DNA from: Candidatus Kuenenia stuttgartensis
GTDB lineage: Bacteria > Planctomycetota > Planctomycetia > Pirellulales > UBA1268
Direction: 5' to 3'
Length of the DNA: 33,389 nt
Assembly: GCA_945883745.1 (NCBI GenBank)
Contig: CAMCYH010000029.1
Location: forward strand, 1-33,389
In this document: positions 1 to 8,005 of the stretch, piece after piece
Layout of the letters: the number at the start of each line of letters is the position of its first letter
How positions within the stretch are numbered: the first letter of the stretch is position 1
Notes under the pieces: generated by a model
Told to the model about the DNA's origin: nothing
The model's input: the letters and a program-made list of their open reading frames with translations, nothing else
The model's database searches: none
Position numbers and translations under genes: made by a program

Positions 1-1811
1 GGGAAGTTGGTGATCTCGCCCGAGTCGGCCAGCGGATAGTGGCCGTCGGTATCCCGCTGGCGGCAGACGTCGATCGGGGCCGCAAGATGCACCACGAGGA
101 ACCGCTCGCGGCCCACCCTCTCGGCCGCCTTCTGCCGCACCGCCTCGTCGGGGGCGACGAAGGCCGCGATGCAGAGGATCCCGGCCTCATTGAAGAGGCG
201 AGCCACCTCGATGCTGCGGCGGAGATTTTCGCTCCGCTCGTCGGCCGAAAAGCCGAGGTCGCGGCTGATGCCCAGCCGCATCGACTGGCCATCGAGCACC
301 GTCACGGCCCGCCCCAGGTCGAAGAGCCGCCGCTCCACCAGCCGGGCGATCGTCGACTTTCCCGAGCCCGTGAGGCCGGTGAGCAGCACCGTGGCCGGCT
401 TCTGGCCAAACCGCGCCTCCCGTTCGGCGGCCGTGACACCGCTGGTCGTCTCGTGCAAACGCTCGGCGACCGGCTCCCCATCCCAATGGTCCTTGCGGCC
501 ATCTTCCGGCTCACGGTCGAGAATCATGCCGGCGCCGACCGTGGCGTTGGTGAGACGGTCGATCATGATGAACCCGCCGGTGGCACGGTTGCGACGGTAG
601 GCGTCGTAGGCGATGGGGCTCGTGAGCGTGATGCCGCAGCGGCCGATTTCGTTGAGCGCGAGCGTGGGGGCCGGCTGGCGGTGCAACGAGTTGATGTCGA
701 CCCGATAGCGGAGCGTGCCGACGGCGCCGGGCGTGACCTTGCTCGTCTGTTTGAAGAGATATTGCTTGCCGGGAACGAGCGGCTCCTCACTCATCCACAC
801 CACCATCGCATCGAACTTCTGATCAACCTTCGGCACGTTGCCCGGCCGGACGAGCATGTCGCCGCGGCTGGAATCGATCTCGTCCTCGAGCGTGAGCGTG
901 ACCGACTGTGGGGCGAAGGCCTCCTCCAGGTCGCCGTCGAACGTCACGATGCTCTTCACACGGCTCTTTTTCCGCGACGGCAGTGAGATCACCTCGTCGC
1001 CTTTGCGGATGATGCCGCTGGCGATCGTGCCGGCGAAACCCCGGAAGTCGAGATTGGGCCGCAGCACAAACTGCACCGGGAAGCGGAAGTCTTCCATGTT
1101 GCGGTCGGAGCCGATGTAGACCGTCTCCAAGAGCGGCATCAGTGCCGACCCGGTGTACCACGGCATGCGGGGGCTGGGGGCCACGACGTTGTCTCCCTTC
1201 AAGGCCGAGATCGGCATGAAGTGGACGTCGGGCAAATCGAGCCGGCTGGCGAAGTCGACGTAGTCGGCGCGGATCTTCTCAAACACCGCCTGATCGTAGT
1301 CGACGATGTCCATCTTGTTGACCGCCACGATGATGTGCTTGATGCCCAGCAGCGACACGATGAACGAATGCCGCTTCGTCTGGGGGAGAACACCGTGGCG
1401 GGCATCGATGAGGATGATCGCCAGATCGGCCGTCGAAGCGCCCGTGGCCATGTTGCGGGTGTACTGCTCATGGCCTGGCGTGTCGGCGATGATGAACTTC
1501 CGCTTGTCGGTCGAGAAGTAGCGGTAGGCGACGTCAATCGTGATCCCCTGCTGCCGCTCGTCTTCCAGGCCGTCGGTGAACAGCGCGAGATCGACCTCTT
1601 CGCCGGTCGTGCCGTAGCGGGAGCTGTCTTTCTTGATGGCGGCGAGCTGATCCTCGTAGATCATCTTCGACTCGTAGAAGAGCCGGCCGATGAGGGTGCT
1701 CTTGCCATCATCCACGCTGCCGCAGGTGATGAACCGCAGCAGCTCCTTCCGCTCATGCTGGGCGAGGTAGGCGTCGATGTCGGAGGCGATCAGGGCTGAT
1801 TGGTGGGACAT
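1..1811 (-). CDS. cysNC: Sulfate adenylyltransferase subunit 1 / adenylylsulfate kinase fusion (CysN-CysC), 3' end off window
   Basis: This is the GTPase subunit of ATP sulfurylase fused to APS kinase, making APS and then PAPS from sulfate in the cytoplasm. Translating the minus strand from ATG at 1811 gives [18 protein letters not shown] and then the CysN P-loop GSVDDGKST (residues 31-39), the switch motif [13 protein letters not shown] and NKMD. After the CysN beta-barrel domains a second P-loop, GLTGSGKST, lies near residue 480 and marks the CysC domain. The frame is open to the left edge, so the last part of CysC is missing here. It starts one base after the cysD stop, and AAGGAGG at 1824-1830 inside cysD is its ribosome binding site. 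Family and fusion are clear; only the end is unseen. Confidence 0.95.
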   Translation of the reverse strand, partial: MSHQSALIASDIDAYLAQHERKELLRFITCGSVDDGKSTLIGRLFYESKMIYEDQLAAIKKDSSRYGTTGEEVDLALFTDGLEDERQQGITIDVAYRYFSTDKRKFIIADTPGHEQYTRNMATGASTADLAIILIDARHGVLPQTKRHSFIVSLLGIKHIIVAVNKMDIVDYDQAVFEKIRADYVDFASRLDLPDVHFMPISALKGDNVVAPSPRMPWYTGSALMPLLETVYIGSDRNMEDFRFPVQFVLRPNLDFRGFAGTIASGIIRKGDEVISLPSRKKSRVKSIVTFDGDLEEAFAPQSVTLTLEDEIDSSRGDMLVRPGNVPKVDQKFDAMVVWMSEEPLVPGKQYLFKQTSKVTPGAVGTLRYRVDINSLHRQPAPTLALNEIGRCGITLTSPIAYDAYRRNRATGGFIMIDRLTNATVGAGMILDREPEDGRKDHWDGEPVAERLHETTSGVTAAEREARFGQKPATVLLTGLTGSGKSTIARLVERRLFDLGRAVTVLDGQSMRLGISRDLGFSADERSENLRRSIEVARLFNEAGILCIAAFVAPDEAVRQKAAERVGRERFLVVHLAAPIDVCRQRDTDGHYPLADSGEITNF

Positions 1812-1812
1812 C

Positions 1813-2724
1813 TTAGAAGTACCCCTCCTTTTTCTTCTTTTCCATGCTGCCGGCTTCGTCGGAGTCGATGAGGCGGCCCTGGCGTTCGGAGAAGGTGGTG
1901 AGGAGCATTTCCTGGATGATTTCGGGGAGGGTGGTGGCCGTGGAGTCGACGGCGCCCGAGAGCGGATAGCAGCCGAGCGTGCGGAACCGCACGCGGCGCA
2001 TCTCTGGCTGCTCGCCGGGATTCATGGGAAGGCGGTCGTCATCGACCATGATCATCACGCCGTCCCGCCACACGATCGGCCGCTCGGCGGCGAAGTAGAG
2101 GGGCACGATCGGAATGTTTTCGAGGTGGATGTACTGCCAGACATCGAGCTCGGTCCAGTTTGAGAGCGGAAACACCCGAATGCTCTCGTTCTTACGGACT
2201 TTCGTGTTGTAGAGGTTCCAGAGCTCCGGCCGCTGGTTTTTCGGATCCCAGCGGTGGAACTCGTCGCGGAACGAAAACACCCGCTCCTTGGCCCGCGACT
2301 TTTCCTCGTCGCGGCGGGCGCCGCCGAAGGCCGCATCGAACCGATGTTTGTCGAGCGCCTGTCGGAGGGCCTGCGTCTTCATGATGTCGGTATGGACCTT
2401 GCTGCCGTGCGTGATCGGATTCACTCCGGCCGCCCGGCCCTCTTCATTGACATGCACGATCAGTTTGAAGCCCAGTTCCTTGGCGACGTACTGGTCGCGG
2501 AGCTTGTACATCTCCTGAAACTTCCAGGTGGTATCGATGTGCATCAGCGGGAAGGGGGGCTTGGCCGGGTAGAAGGCCTTCTCGGCGAGCCGGACCATGA
2601 CGGCCGAATCCTTGCCGATAGAGTAGAGCATCACCGGGTTCTCAAACTCGGCGGCCACCTCGCGGATGATGTGGATGCTCTCGGCTTCGAGCTGACGGAG
2701 ATGCGTGAGGTTGTAGGACGTCAT
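1813..2724 (-). CDS. cysD: Sulfate adenylyltransferase subunit 2 (CysD)
   Basis: This is the catalytic ATP sulfurylase subunit, which forms adenosine 5'-phosphosulfate and pyrophosphate from sulfate and ATP and works with CysN. The 303-residue protein has the family's usual length. Its N-terminus [18 protein letters not shown] is typical of CysD, and the PP-loop motif SIGKDS is at residues 35-40. Other conserved blocks are [16 protein letters not shown] and [15 protein letters not shown]. The ATG at 2724 is chosen because it gives the standard CysD N-terminus; no Shine-Dalgarno is visible before it. It is the first gene of a cysD-cysNC operon with a one-base gap. Confidence 0.97.
   Translation of the reverse strand: MTSYNLTHLRQLEAESIHIIREVAAEFENPVMLYSIGKDSAVMVRLAEKAFYPAKPPFPLMHIDTTWKFQEMYKLRDQYVAKELGFKLIVHVNEEGRAAGVNPITHGSKVHTDIMKTQALRQALDKHRFDAAFGGARRDEEKSRAKERVFSFRDEFHRWDPKNQRPELWNLYNTKVRKNESIRVFPLSNWTELDVWQYIHLENIPIVPLYFAAERPIVWRDGVMIMVDDDRLPMNPGEQPEMRRVRFRTLGCYPLSGAVDSTATTLPEIIQEMLLTTFSERQGRLIDSDEAGSMEKKKKEGYF
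1824..1830 (-). promoter_or_regulatory. Ribosome binding site of cysNC inside the cysD 3' end
   Basis: The minus strand reads AAGGAGGGG just before the cysD stop, about 10-12 bases before the cysNC ATG at 1811. With the one-base intergenic gap this points to translation of both genes from one mRNA. Many other genes in this window lack such a clear site. Confidence 0.6.
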
Positions 2725-2895
2725 TGAGTGCCAAAAAAAGAGGGAGTGTCAATCTAGGCAAAACCTGCAGGCTGCGGCAATCGAGGTTTGTCGATGACGG
2801 TCTCGACCGCTGGTCGTGGCGGAATGAATCGTGGATACTCATCGTCACCGTGTCTGGCCACGTTTTAGTCAGCGACCATTGGAGGAACAGATTCC

Positions 2896-3531
2896 ATGGC
2901 TTACCCGATCTCCGGCCTTTCGGTTCAACGCGTTTTCACCGGTGGTCTTGCGGCAGTGATCGGCTGCGTGGCGGCCACGGCCTCCGAGGCCACCGCTGCC
3001 CCGCCTTCCCGGGCCGAGCGTCTTTTCATCCGCCGCCTCGAGCGGATCGAGGTGCTCGAGCGACGGGCCGAGGCGGCGGCTGAGATGCCGCCCCGCCCGG
3101 CGGATGTGCGCCGCATGCTGCGTCGCGGCGTGCCGCTGTCTGAGATCATGCCCAAAGCTGGCAGCGGGGCGCCCGCCGCCGCATCGGCTGCCGCCGCTCG
3201 AAGGCCGGCCACTCCACCGGCCCGCGCTGCCGTGCCGCCGAAGCCATCGCCTCCGGAGACTGCCACACGAGCACAGCCGGCCAAGCCTCCGCGGGCGTTT
3301 GCACCCGCCCCCGCAGCCACGGCGGCGACAGCAACCGCGGAAGAGCCGACCCTACGATTTCCTGAGCAGCCCGCGACCATGCGCGAGCCCGCTCCCCCTG
3401 CGGCCGGCTCGTCATCGGCCGTGGCACCGGCGACGGCGCTCGACGATGGCACCCGCAGCGTGCTGGTGCGCGAGGAGCCGACCCCGGCACCGCCAGCGGA
3501 GCTGCTCCCGACGCCGCAAGCGAAAAAATAG
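2896..3531 (+). CDS. Secreted Ala/Pro-rich protein of unknown function
   Basis: I do not recognise a family for this 211-residue protein. A signal peptide is likely at residues 1-34, with hydrophobic stretch VFTGGLAAVIGCVAATAS and a cleavage site near ATA-AP. A short charged helical segment follows at about 39-65 (RLFIRRLERIEVLERRAEAA), then a long low-complexity Ala/Pro region to the C-terminus QAKK. The ATG at 2896 is supported by GGAGG at 2881-2885. The gene is divergent from cysD and converges on the photolyase gene. It could be a periplasmic linker or cell-surface spacer protein, but that is inference. Coding status rests on the signal peptide, the RBS and an intact frame. Confidence 0.65.
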   Translation: MAYPISGLSVQRVFTGGLAAVIGCVAATASEATAAPPSRAERLFIRRLERIEVLERRAEAAAEMPPRPADVRRMLRRGVPLSEIMPKAGSGAPAAASAAAARRPATPPARAAVPPKPSPPETATRAQPAKPPRAFAPAPAATAATATAEEPTLRFPEQPATMREPAPPAAGSSSAVAPATALDDGTRSVLVREEPTPAPPAELLPTPQAKK

Positions 3532-3580
3532 TAGTACTCCACGACGGATGGCGGTGCGTGGCGTTGGTTGGTGGGGCATC

Positions 3581-3601
3581 CCGCCGGCTTGCGCCTGGCG
3601 G
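3581..3601. terminator. Possible hairpin between convergent genes
   Basis: CCGCCGG pairs with the downstream TGGCGG stretch, giving about 7 bp including one G-T wobble and a 7-base loop. It sits in the 113-base gap between the convergent ends of the secreted protein gene and the photolyase gene. No T-tract follows. A 12-base direct repeat CCTGGCGGCTGG occurs at 3594-3605 and 3622-3633. The core CATCCCGC beginning at 3577 recurs at two other convergent junctions in this window. Confidence 0.3.
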
Positions 3602-3644
3602 CTGGCTGGGGAATGCTGGCACCTGGCGGCTGGGCGTGGGCCGG

Positions 3645-5192
3645 TTACCCGCGCAACGAATCTGCCTGGCGGCGGATCGTGCGGAGTTCATCGCGATCTT
3701 TGCGACCAAGGTTTTTGAGCTGCATCGTCATCCGTGGATTTTTCGCCAGCAGCTTCTCGTGCCGCGCCAGGAAATCCCAGTAAAGCGTGGTGAATGGACA
3801 GGCATCCGGCCCCGAGGCAACCTTCGGCTTGAACCGGCAGCCCCGACAGGCGTTACTCATGCGGTCGATGTAGGCGCCGGTAGCACAGTAAGGCTTCGAC
3901 GCCATCACGCCCCCATCGGCAAACTGGCTCATGCCGAGCGTGTTGGGGAGTTCCACCCATTCGACCGCATCGACGTACACGGCGAGGTACCACTCGTGCA
4001 CCTGCTGCGGTTTCACGCCAAGCAACAACGCGAAGAGACCCGTCACCATCAGCCGCTGGATGTGATGGGCATAGCCGTAACGAAGTGTCTGCCCGAGGGC
4101 GTCCTTCAGGCAGTTCATCTCCGTCGCCGCCGTCCAGTACCAATCTGGAAGTGGGAGATCGGCTCCGAGGGCGTTGCGGTCGACGTAGTCGGGCATGAAA
4201 TGCCAGTAGACGCCGCGGACATATTCCCGCCAGCCGATCACCTGGCGAATGAAACCCTCCGTCGCCTCCAGCGGCGTTTTGCCAGCCCGCCAGAGCTTCT
4301 CCGCCCCCCGCACAACATCCCGCGGGTCGAGCAGCTTCATGTTCATCGCCTGCGAAAGTCGCGAATGGTAGAGCCACGGCTCGCCCATCCACATCGCATC
4401 TTGATACTGGCCAAAGTTCGCGAGGCGATGCGCGAGAAAATCATCGAGGGCCTTGCGGGCATCGTCCGGCGTCACCGGCCAGTCAAAGTCGTCGAGACAG
4501 CCGGGATGAGTGGCGAACCGCGCATTCACCAAGTCGATCACGCCGCGGGTGAGAGTGTCGGGAGGGAACCGGCGCGGCGCGGGAAGTTTTCCCGGCCCAG
4601 CCTTGGGAAACGCACCGCGGTTGTCGGCGTCGAAGTTCCAGGCTCCGCCGGCGGGCTCACCATCCTCCATGAGCACTCCAAACTTTTCCCGCAGCGGCCG
4701 GTAGAAGTATTCCAGCCGCAGCTGCTTGCGACCCTTGGCATGGGCGGCGAACTCTTCCCGCGAACAAAAGAAATGCCGGTCGGGACGGATCTCGAGTGGG
4801 ATGCCGGCCTTTGCCACCGCTGCCTTGAGCGACTCCTGCACCCGCCACTCCCCTGGCTCGACGACGATCAGCCGCTCCGGACGCTGCTTCGCCTTGGTAG
4901 CCCGCGCGAGGCTGATCTCGAGCGCGGCGGCGAGCGTGACTGGCTCGTTCGCGACAGGCTTCGCCTGGAGTTCGGTGTAGTCGACATCGATCCGGTCGTT
5001 CGCAAGCCCGTCGCGAAAGTGCCGCATGGCGGCGAGGAACACGGCGATCCGTGCCTTGTGTGTCCAGACGTGGGTCGACTCCTCAGCCACCTCCGCCATC
5101 CAGACGCGGTCGCAACGCCGGTCAAACCCGTCGAAGGCCGAACTCGAGCGGTCGAGCTGGTCGCCGAGGACGAGAATCAGGTGACGCGTCAT
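3645..5192 (-). CDS. Iron-sulfur photolyase/cryptochrome (FeS-BCP / PhrB-like family)
   Basis: This flavoprotein belongs to the prokaryotic (6-4) photolyase/cryptochrome group, which repairs UV photoproducts or senses light. From the ATG at 5192 it has 515 residues and begins MTRHLILVLGDQLDRSS, the usual family start; an upstream ATG at 5279 would add 29 unconserved residues. FAD-region motifs include GFIRQVIGWREYVRGVYW (313-330) and ELPNTLGMSQFADGG (414-428). Four cysteines, C361, C449, C452 and C465, have the spacing of the [4Fe-4S] ligands of Agrobacterium PhrB. The C-terminal block ACPFTTLYWDFLARH is also conserved. It is divergent from a sigma factor gene about 300 bases away. Whether it repairs DNA or signals cannot be decided here. 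Confidence 0.93.
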   Translation of the reverse strand: MTRHLILVLGDQLDRSSSAFDGFDRRCDRVWMAEVAEESTHVWTHKARIAVFLAAMRHFRDGLANDRIDVDYTELQAKPVANEPVTLAAALEISLARATKAKQRPERLIVVEPGEWRVQESLKAAVAKAGIPLEIRPDRHFFCSREEFAAHAKGRKQLRLEYFYRPLREKFGVLMEDGEPAGGAWNFDADNRGAFPKAGPGKLPAPRRFPPDTLTRGVIDLVNARFATHPGCLDDFDWPVTPDDARKALDDFLAHRLANFGQYQDAMWMGEPWLYHSRLSQAMNMKLLDPRDVVRGAEKLWRAGKTPLEATEGFIRQVIGWREYVRGVYWHFMPDYVDRNALGADLPLPDWYWTAATEMNCLKDALGQTLRYGYAHHIQRLMVTGLFALLLGVKPQQVHEWYLAVYVDAVEWVELPNTLGMSQFADGGVMASKPYCATGAYIDRMSNACRGCRFKPKVASGPDACPFTTLYWDFLARHEKLLAKNPRMTMQLKNLGRKDRDELRTIRRQADSLRG

Positions 5193-5490
5193 ATCCCGAG
5201 CATACCGCCGGATCCGTTGGTCAGACGAGGGAGACAAGGCCGTCTCGTAGGCGGTCGGCCGCCTGGGAGTTTCGGTCATGCCCGCGTTGTGTACGACCCA
5301 CAGGCCCGCGATTCGGAGGCCTTTCTGTTGGGGAGCGTCGTCAAACAGCCCGTCGCTTCACAAGGTTTTTCAGGGCTGTTACGGCGGGGCTGGTTGTGCG
5401 GTTCTTCCTACAAGGCACACCGGCTTCGGCCTGCCCTCTGCCGGTCTTCGCTTTTCTGCGTCTCGACGTTGTTTTTGACAGGAGTGTTTC
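5193..5490. other. Intergenic region between divergent photolyase and sigma factor genes
   Basis: This 298-base gap must hold the 5' regions of both divergent genes. I see no convincing -35/-10 pair on either strand. TTGACA at 5475-5480 lies too close to the sigma gene start to serve as its -35 box. A weak inverted repeat, ACCGGC with GCCGGT, lies in the right half. No small gene is supported. Confidence 0.4.
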
Positions 5491-6486
5491 GTGATCGCGC
5501 ATGCACAGCGGCTCCCCGGACGTCCCGCCCAATCCCGGTCAAAGCCTGCATCGAAACGGCCTCTATCCAAAAAGGCTAAAGCCCAGCAGGCCGAGGTGCT
5601 CCGGGAGCGGCGACTGCAGTTCTTTGGGCGGGAGATCGACTACATCCCCTGCCGACAGTTCCTGAAGGCTGATGCTGAACGCCTTGCCTGCAATGCGCCT
5701 GTCGAGGCCGGCCGGCCACTGGATTCGTCGGGCGATTCTGCACCATCGGGACTGACGCCATATCTCGCCAGCCTTTACCAGACCAGACTGCTGTCGAAGG
5801 AAGAGGAGCAATTTTACTTTCGCCGGATGAACTGGCTGAAGTTTCGTGCAGCCACCACCCGAGGACGACTGGATCGAAAGCGCGCCACGCTTCGCCAGAT
5901 GGAACAAGTTGAGGGTTGGCTGACGGAGGCGGAGACGGTGAAGGCGATCCTCATCACGTCGAATCTTCGGCTGGTCGTCTCTATCGCCAAAAAGTTTGTC
6001 GATCCAGGAAATTCTTTTGAAGAACTTGTGAGCGAGGGCAACGTGGCCCTCATGCGGGCGGTAGAGAAGTTCAACTTTTACCTTGGTAACCGGTTCAGCA
6101 CATACGCCACGTACGCGATCCAGCGCCACTTCTTTCGGGTCTCTCAGAAGTCGCGACAGCTGAGGGCTCGATTTCTGCCCACGGAAGAATCCTTGAAGGA
6201 TCGTGCCGAGGAGGCTTCGCCTCACGAATACTGCTCCTCCGAGCAGATTGCCGAACTGAAGCAGCTCTTTCAGAAGTTTCTCGGCGAGTTAGAGCCGCGA
6301 GAAAAACAGATCGTGGTGGCTCGCTTTGGCTTCGACGGCAAGCCGCCGCGGACATTTCGCGAGCTTGGTTCCGAGATGGGGGTCTGCAAGGAGCGAATCA
6401 GACAGATTCAAACGCGAGCGATGGATAAGCTCCGCGATATGGCTGCCGACGTGAAGCTCGAACAGACCGTCGACAACTGGCTGTAG
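5491..6486 (+). CDS. Sigma-70 family RNA polymerase sigma factor with shortened region 3
   Basis: This is a 331-residue sigma factor of the non-ECF type. After a basic N-terminus and a segment around GREIDYIPCRQF (46-57), region 1.2 is seen at about 88-120 (LTPYLASLYQTRLLSKEEE). Region 2 is at 157-217 (NLRLVVSIAKKF, EELVSEGNVALMRAVEKF, RFSTYATYAIQRHFF). Region 4 is at 265-315 (ELEPREKQIVVARFGF, ERIRQIQTRAMDKLR). Only about 45 residues separate regions 2 and 4, so region 3 is much reduced compared with housekeeping RpoD. The start is GTG at 5491, supported by AGGAG at 5480-5484. The next gene begins two bases after its stop. Its regulon cannot be read from the sequence. Confidence 0.93.
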   Translation: MIAHAQRLPGRPAQSRSKPASKRPLSKKAKAQQAEVLRERRLQFFGREIDYIPCRQFLKADAERLACNAPVEAGRPLDSSGDSAPSGLTPYLASLYQTRLLSKEEEQFYFRRMNWLKFRAATTRGRLDRKRATLRQMEQVEGWLTEAETVKAILITSNLRLVVSIAKKFVDPGNSFEELVSEGNVALMRAVEKFNFYLGNRFSTYATYAIQRHFFRVSQKSRQLRARFLPTEESLKDRAEEASPHEYCSSEQIAELKQLFQKFLGELEPREKQIVVARFGFDGKPPRTFRELGSEMGVCKERIRQIQTRAMDKLRDMAADVKLEQTVDNWL

Positions 6487-6487
6487 C

Positions 6488-7225
6488 GTGAGCGAACGTG
6501 TTCTCATTCTTGGTGGCGGTGGTGGCATCGGCTCAGCCGTCGCCAGACTGATCGTCGCTCGCGGAGGCCGTGTATTTCTGGCCGGTCGTGACGTGAGTCG
6601 GCTGCAGGCCGTCGCTGCCGAATTCGGTATGCCTTGGGGTACGGTCGAGGCGAGCGATCCCGACGCCATCGATGCAGTCGCAGATGCCGCTGTGGCAGAT
6701 CTCGGCGGCCTGACCGGCATCACCAACTGTGTGGGCTCGATCCTGCTGAAGCCTGCCCACCTCACCAGCACCGCGGACTGGACCGCCACGCTCTCCACCA
6801 ACCTGAACAGCGCCTTCGGTTGCGTACGGGCTGCTGGCCGGCTGATGAAGGCCGATGGCGGCTCGGTGGTGCTCGTGTCGAGCGCCGCGGCGCGGATTGG
6901 CCTGCCCAACCATGAAGCGATCGCGGCTGCGAAGGCGGGCATCATCGGGCTCGTGCTGTCTGCGGCCGCGACGTATGCCCGGCAGAAAATCAGGTTCAAT
7001 GCCGTCGCCCCGGGGCTCACCCGCACGCCGCTGGCCGCCGGTCTCGTGGCGAGCGAACTGGCCGAGAAGGCGTCGGTGGCAATGCACCCGCTCGGCCGCC
7101 TCGGTGAGCCCGAGGACGTGGCCCGGGCCATCGCCTGGCTGCTCGACCCACAGCAGAGTTGGGTGACCGCCCAGGTGATCGGCATCGACGGTGGCCTCGC
7201 CGACGTGAAAGGCCGCCCGGGCTAA
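6488..7225 (+). CDS. SDR-fold oxidoreductase-like protein lacking the catalytic tyrosine
   Basis: This 245-residue Rossmann-fold protein has the short-chain dehydrogenase layout. The dinucleotide motif GGGGGIGSAVARL is at residues 9-21, the NNAG-like motif reads TNCVGS (79-84), and the serine block VLVSSAAA is at 128-135. The usual Tyr of YxxxK, 13 residues after Ser132, is Ile145 in NHEAIAAAKAG, although Lys149 is kept. The C-terminal FNAVAPGLTRTPL and IDGG motifs are normal. Known SDR chemistry needs the Tyr, so this may be a binding protein or use altered chemistry (inference). The GTG start at 6488 is one base past the sigma factor stop, so the two are probably translated together. Confidence 0.88.
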   Translation: MSERVLILGGGGGIGSAVARLIVARGGRVFLAGRDVSRLQAVAAEFGMPWGTVEASDPDAIDAVADAAVADLGGLTGITNCVGSILLKPAHLTSTADWTATLSTNLNSAFGCVRAAGRLMKADGGSVVLVSSAAARIGLPNHEAIAAAKAGIIGLVLSAAATYARQKIRFNAVAPGLTRTPLAAGLVASELAEKASVAMHPLGRLGEPEDVARAIAWLLDPQQSWVTAQVIGIDGGLADVKGRPG

Positions 7226-7275
7226 TTGCTCGTGGCACGTGCCCTCCATTCGCCTCTTCAGATCTGAATCGGGGA

Positions 7276-7417
7276 GGTGAAGGGCTGCCCATGCCCCGTC
7301 GCCGGACGTTCGCTGCGGGCATCCTGCCCTTCGCTCACTCGGATGCAAACTGCGCTTCGCAATCCATGCTGCGCTTGTTTGCATACGCCGGCGACGGGGC
7401 ATGGGCAGCCCTTCACC
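7276..7417. repeat. Palindromic element with perfect 30-bp inverted arms
   Basis: The arm at 7276-7305 (begins GGTGAAGGGCTGCCCATGCC) is the exact reverse complement of the arm at 7388-7417. The 82-base interior carries a second inverted pair, ATGCAAAC (7343-7350) and GTTTGCAT (7377-7384), and a direct repeat CTGCGCTT (7350-7357 and 7369-7376). It fills most of the 244-base gap between the SDR gene and the membrane protein gene. No target-site duplication is clear in the flanks and no protein is encoded. It resembles a MITE-like or REP/BIME-like interspersed element, or it may form a large structured RNA. Confidence 0.75.
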
Positions 7418-7469
7418 GACGTAAACCTGTAATGCCAGGAAAGCATTTTGTAGACTGCACCATACACTC

Positions 7470-7925
7470 ATGCCCGAACGCACCACGCTCATCGTGAATC
7501 TCGCCGCCACCGCCTTCATGGCGGGTGTGATCTGGTACGTGCAACTCGTGCACTATCCGCTCATGGCCGGCTGGCCGCATGACGACTTCGCGGCCTGGGA
7601 AGAACGGCATCGGCAGCGGACGGGTATGGTGGTGATCCCCGCGATGCTCGTGGAAAGCCTCACCGCGGCGGTTCTCCTCTGGCGTCGGCCACCGGGTGTG
7701 CCGCCGTGGATAGTGTGGCTGGCGTTTGTGGTGCTCCTGGGGATTCATGCCAGCACGTTTCTCGTGCAGGTGCCGCTGCATGAGCGGCTCTCAGCTGGCT
7801 GGGATGCCGCGGCCCACCAGCGACTTGTTGCCAGCAACTGGGTGCGGACCGTGCTGTGGACGGTTCGGACGGTACTGGTGGCAGCGATGCTGGCAGCGGC
7901 CAACCGGCGGTTTTTCGCGGGCTGA
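7470..7925 (+). CDS. Four-helix integral membrane protein of unknown function
   Basis: The 151-residue protein has four predicted transmembrane helices at about 7-25, 52-71, 78-98 and 121-145. Conserved-looking polar spots lie near helix ends: WYVQLVHYPLM (22-32), WEERHRQRTGMVVIPAMLVES (43-63, in part) and HASTFLVQVPLHERL (93-107). The histidines next to helices could bind a cofactor, but this is only a suggestion. I cannot name the family. The ATG at 7470 has no clear Shine-Dalgarno. lpxD begins 80 bases downstream on the same strand, so the two may be cotranscribed. Confidence 0.8.
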   Translation: MPERTTLIVNLAATAFMAGVIWYVQLVHYPLMAGWPHDDFAAWEERHRQRTGMVVIPAMLVESLTAAVLLWRRPPGVPPWIVWLAFVVLLGIHASTFLVQVPLHERLSAGWDAAAHQRLVASNWVRTVLWTVRTVLVAAMLAAANRRFFAG

Positions 7926-8005
7926 AAACGCCTTGCGACCCTGGCCCAAGTCTCCTATCTTCCCGCCTCCCGCCGAGTGCGGACTGCCCCCCTGGAGACT
8001 CTTCG

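Noticed and set aside
5475..5480. TTGACA as a -35 box for the sigma factor gene
   Set aside because: It abuts the Shine-Dalgarno, so a promoter here would start inside the gene; no matching -10 follows at normal spacing.
3558..5579. 673-codon open frame on the plus strand across the photolyase gene
   Set aside because: It is antisense to a well-conserved photolyase and has no recognisable domain; long antisense frames are common in high-GC DNA.
7261..7430. CRISPR or tRNA/riboswitch in the palindromic gap
   Set aside because: There is one inverted pair and no regular repeat-spacer pattern; no tRNA cloverleaf or known riboswitch core could be traced.
7856..8005. Upstream extension of lpxD by 50 residues
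   Set aside because: The extension overlaps the membrane protein gene and is unconserved; ATG at 8006 has an RBS and gives the normal LpxD start.
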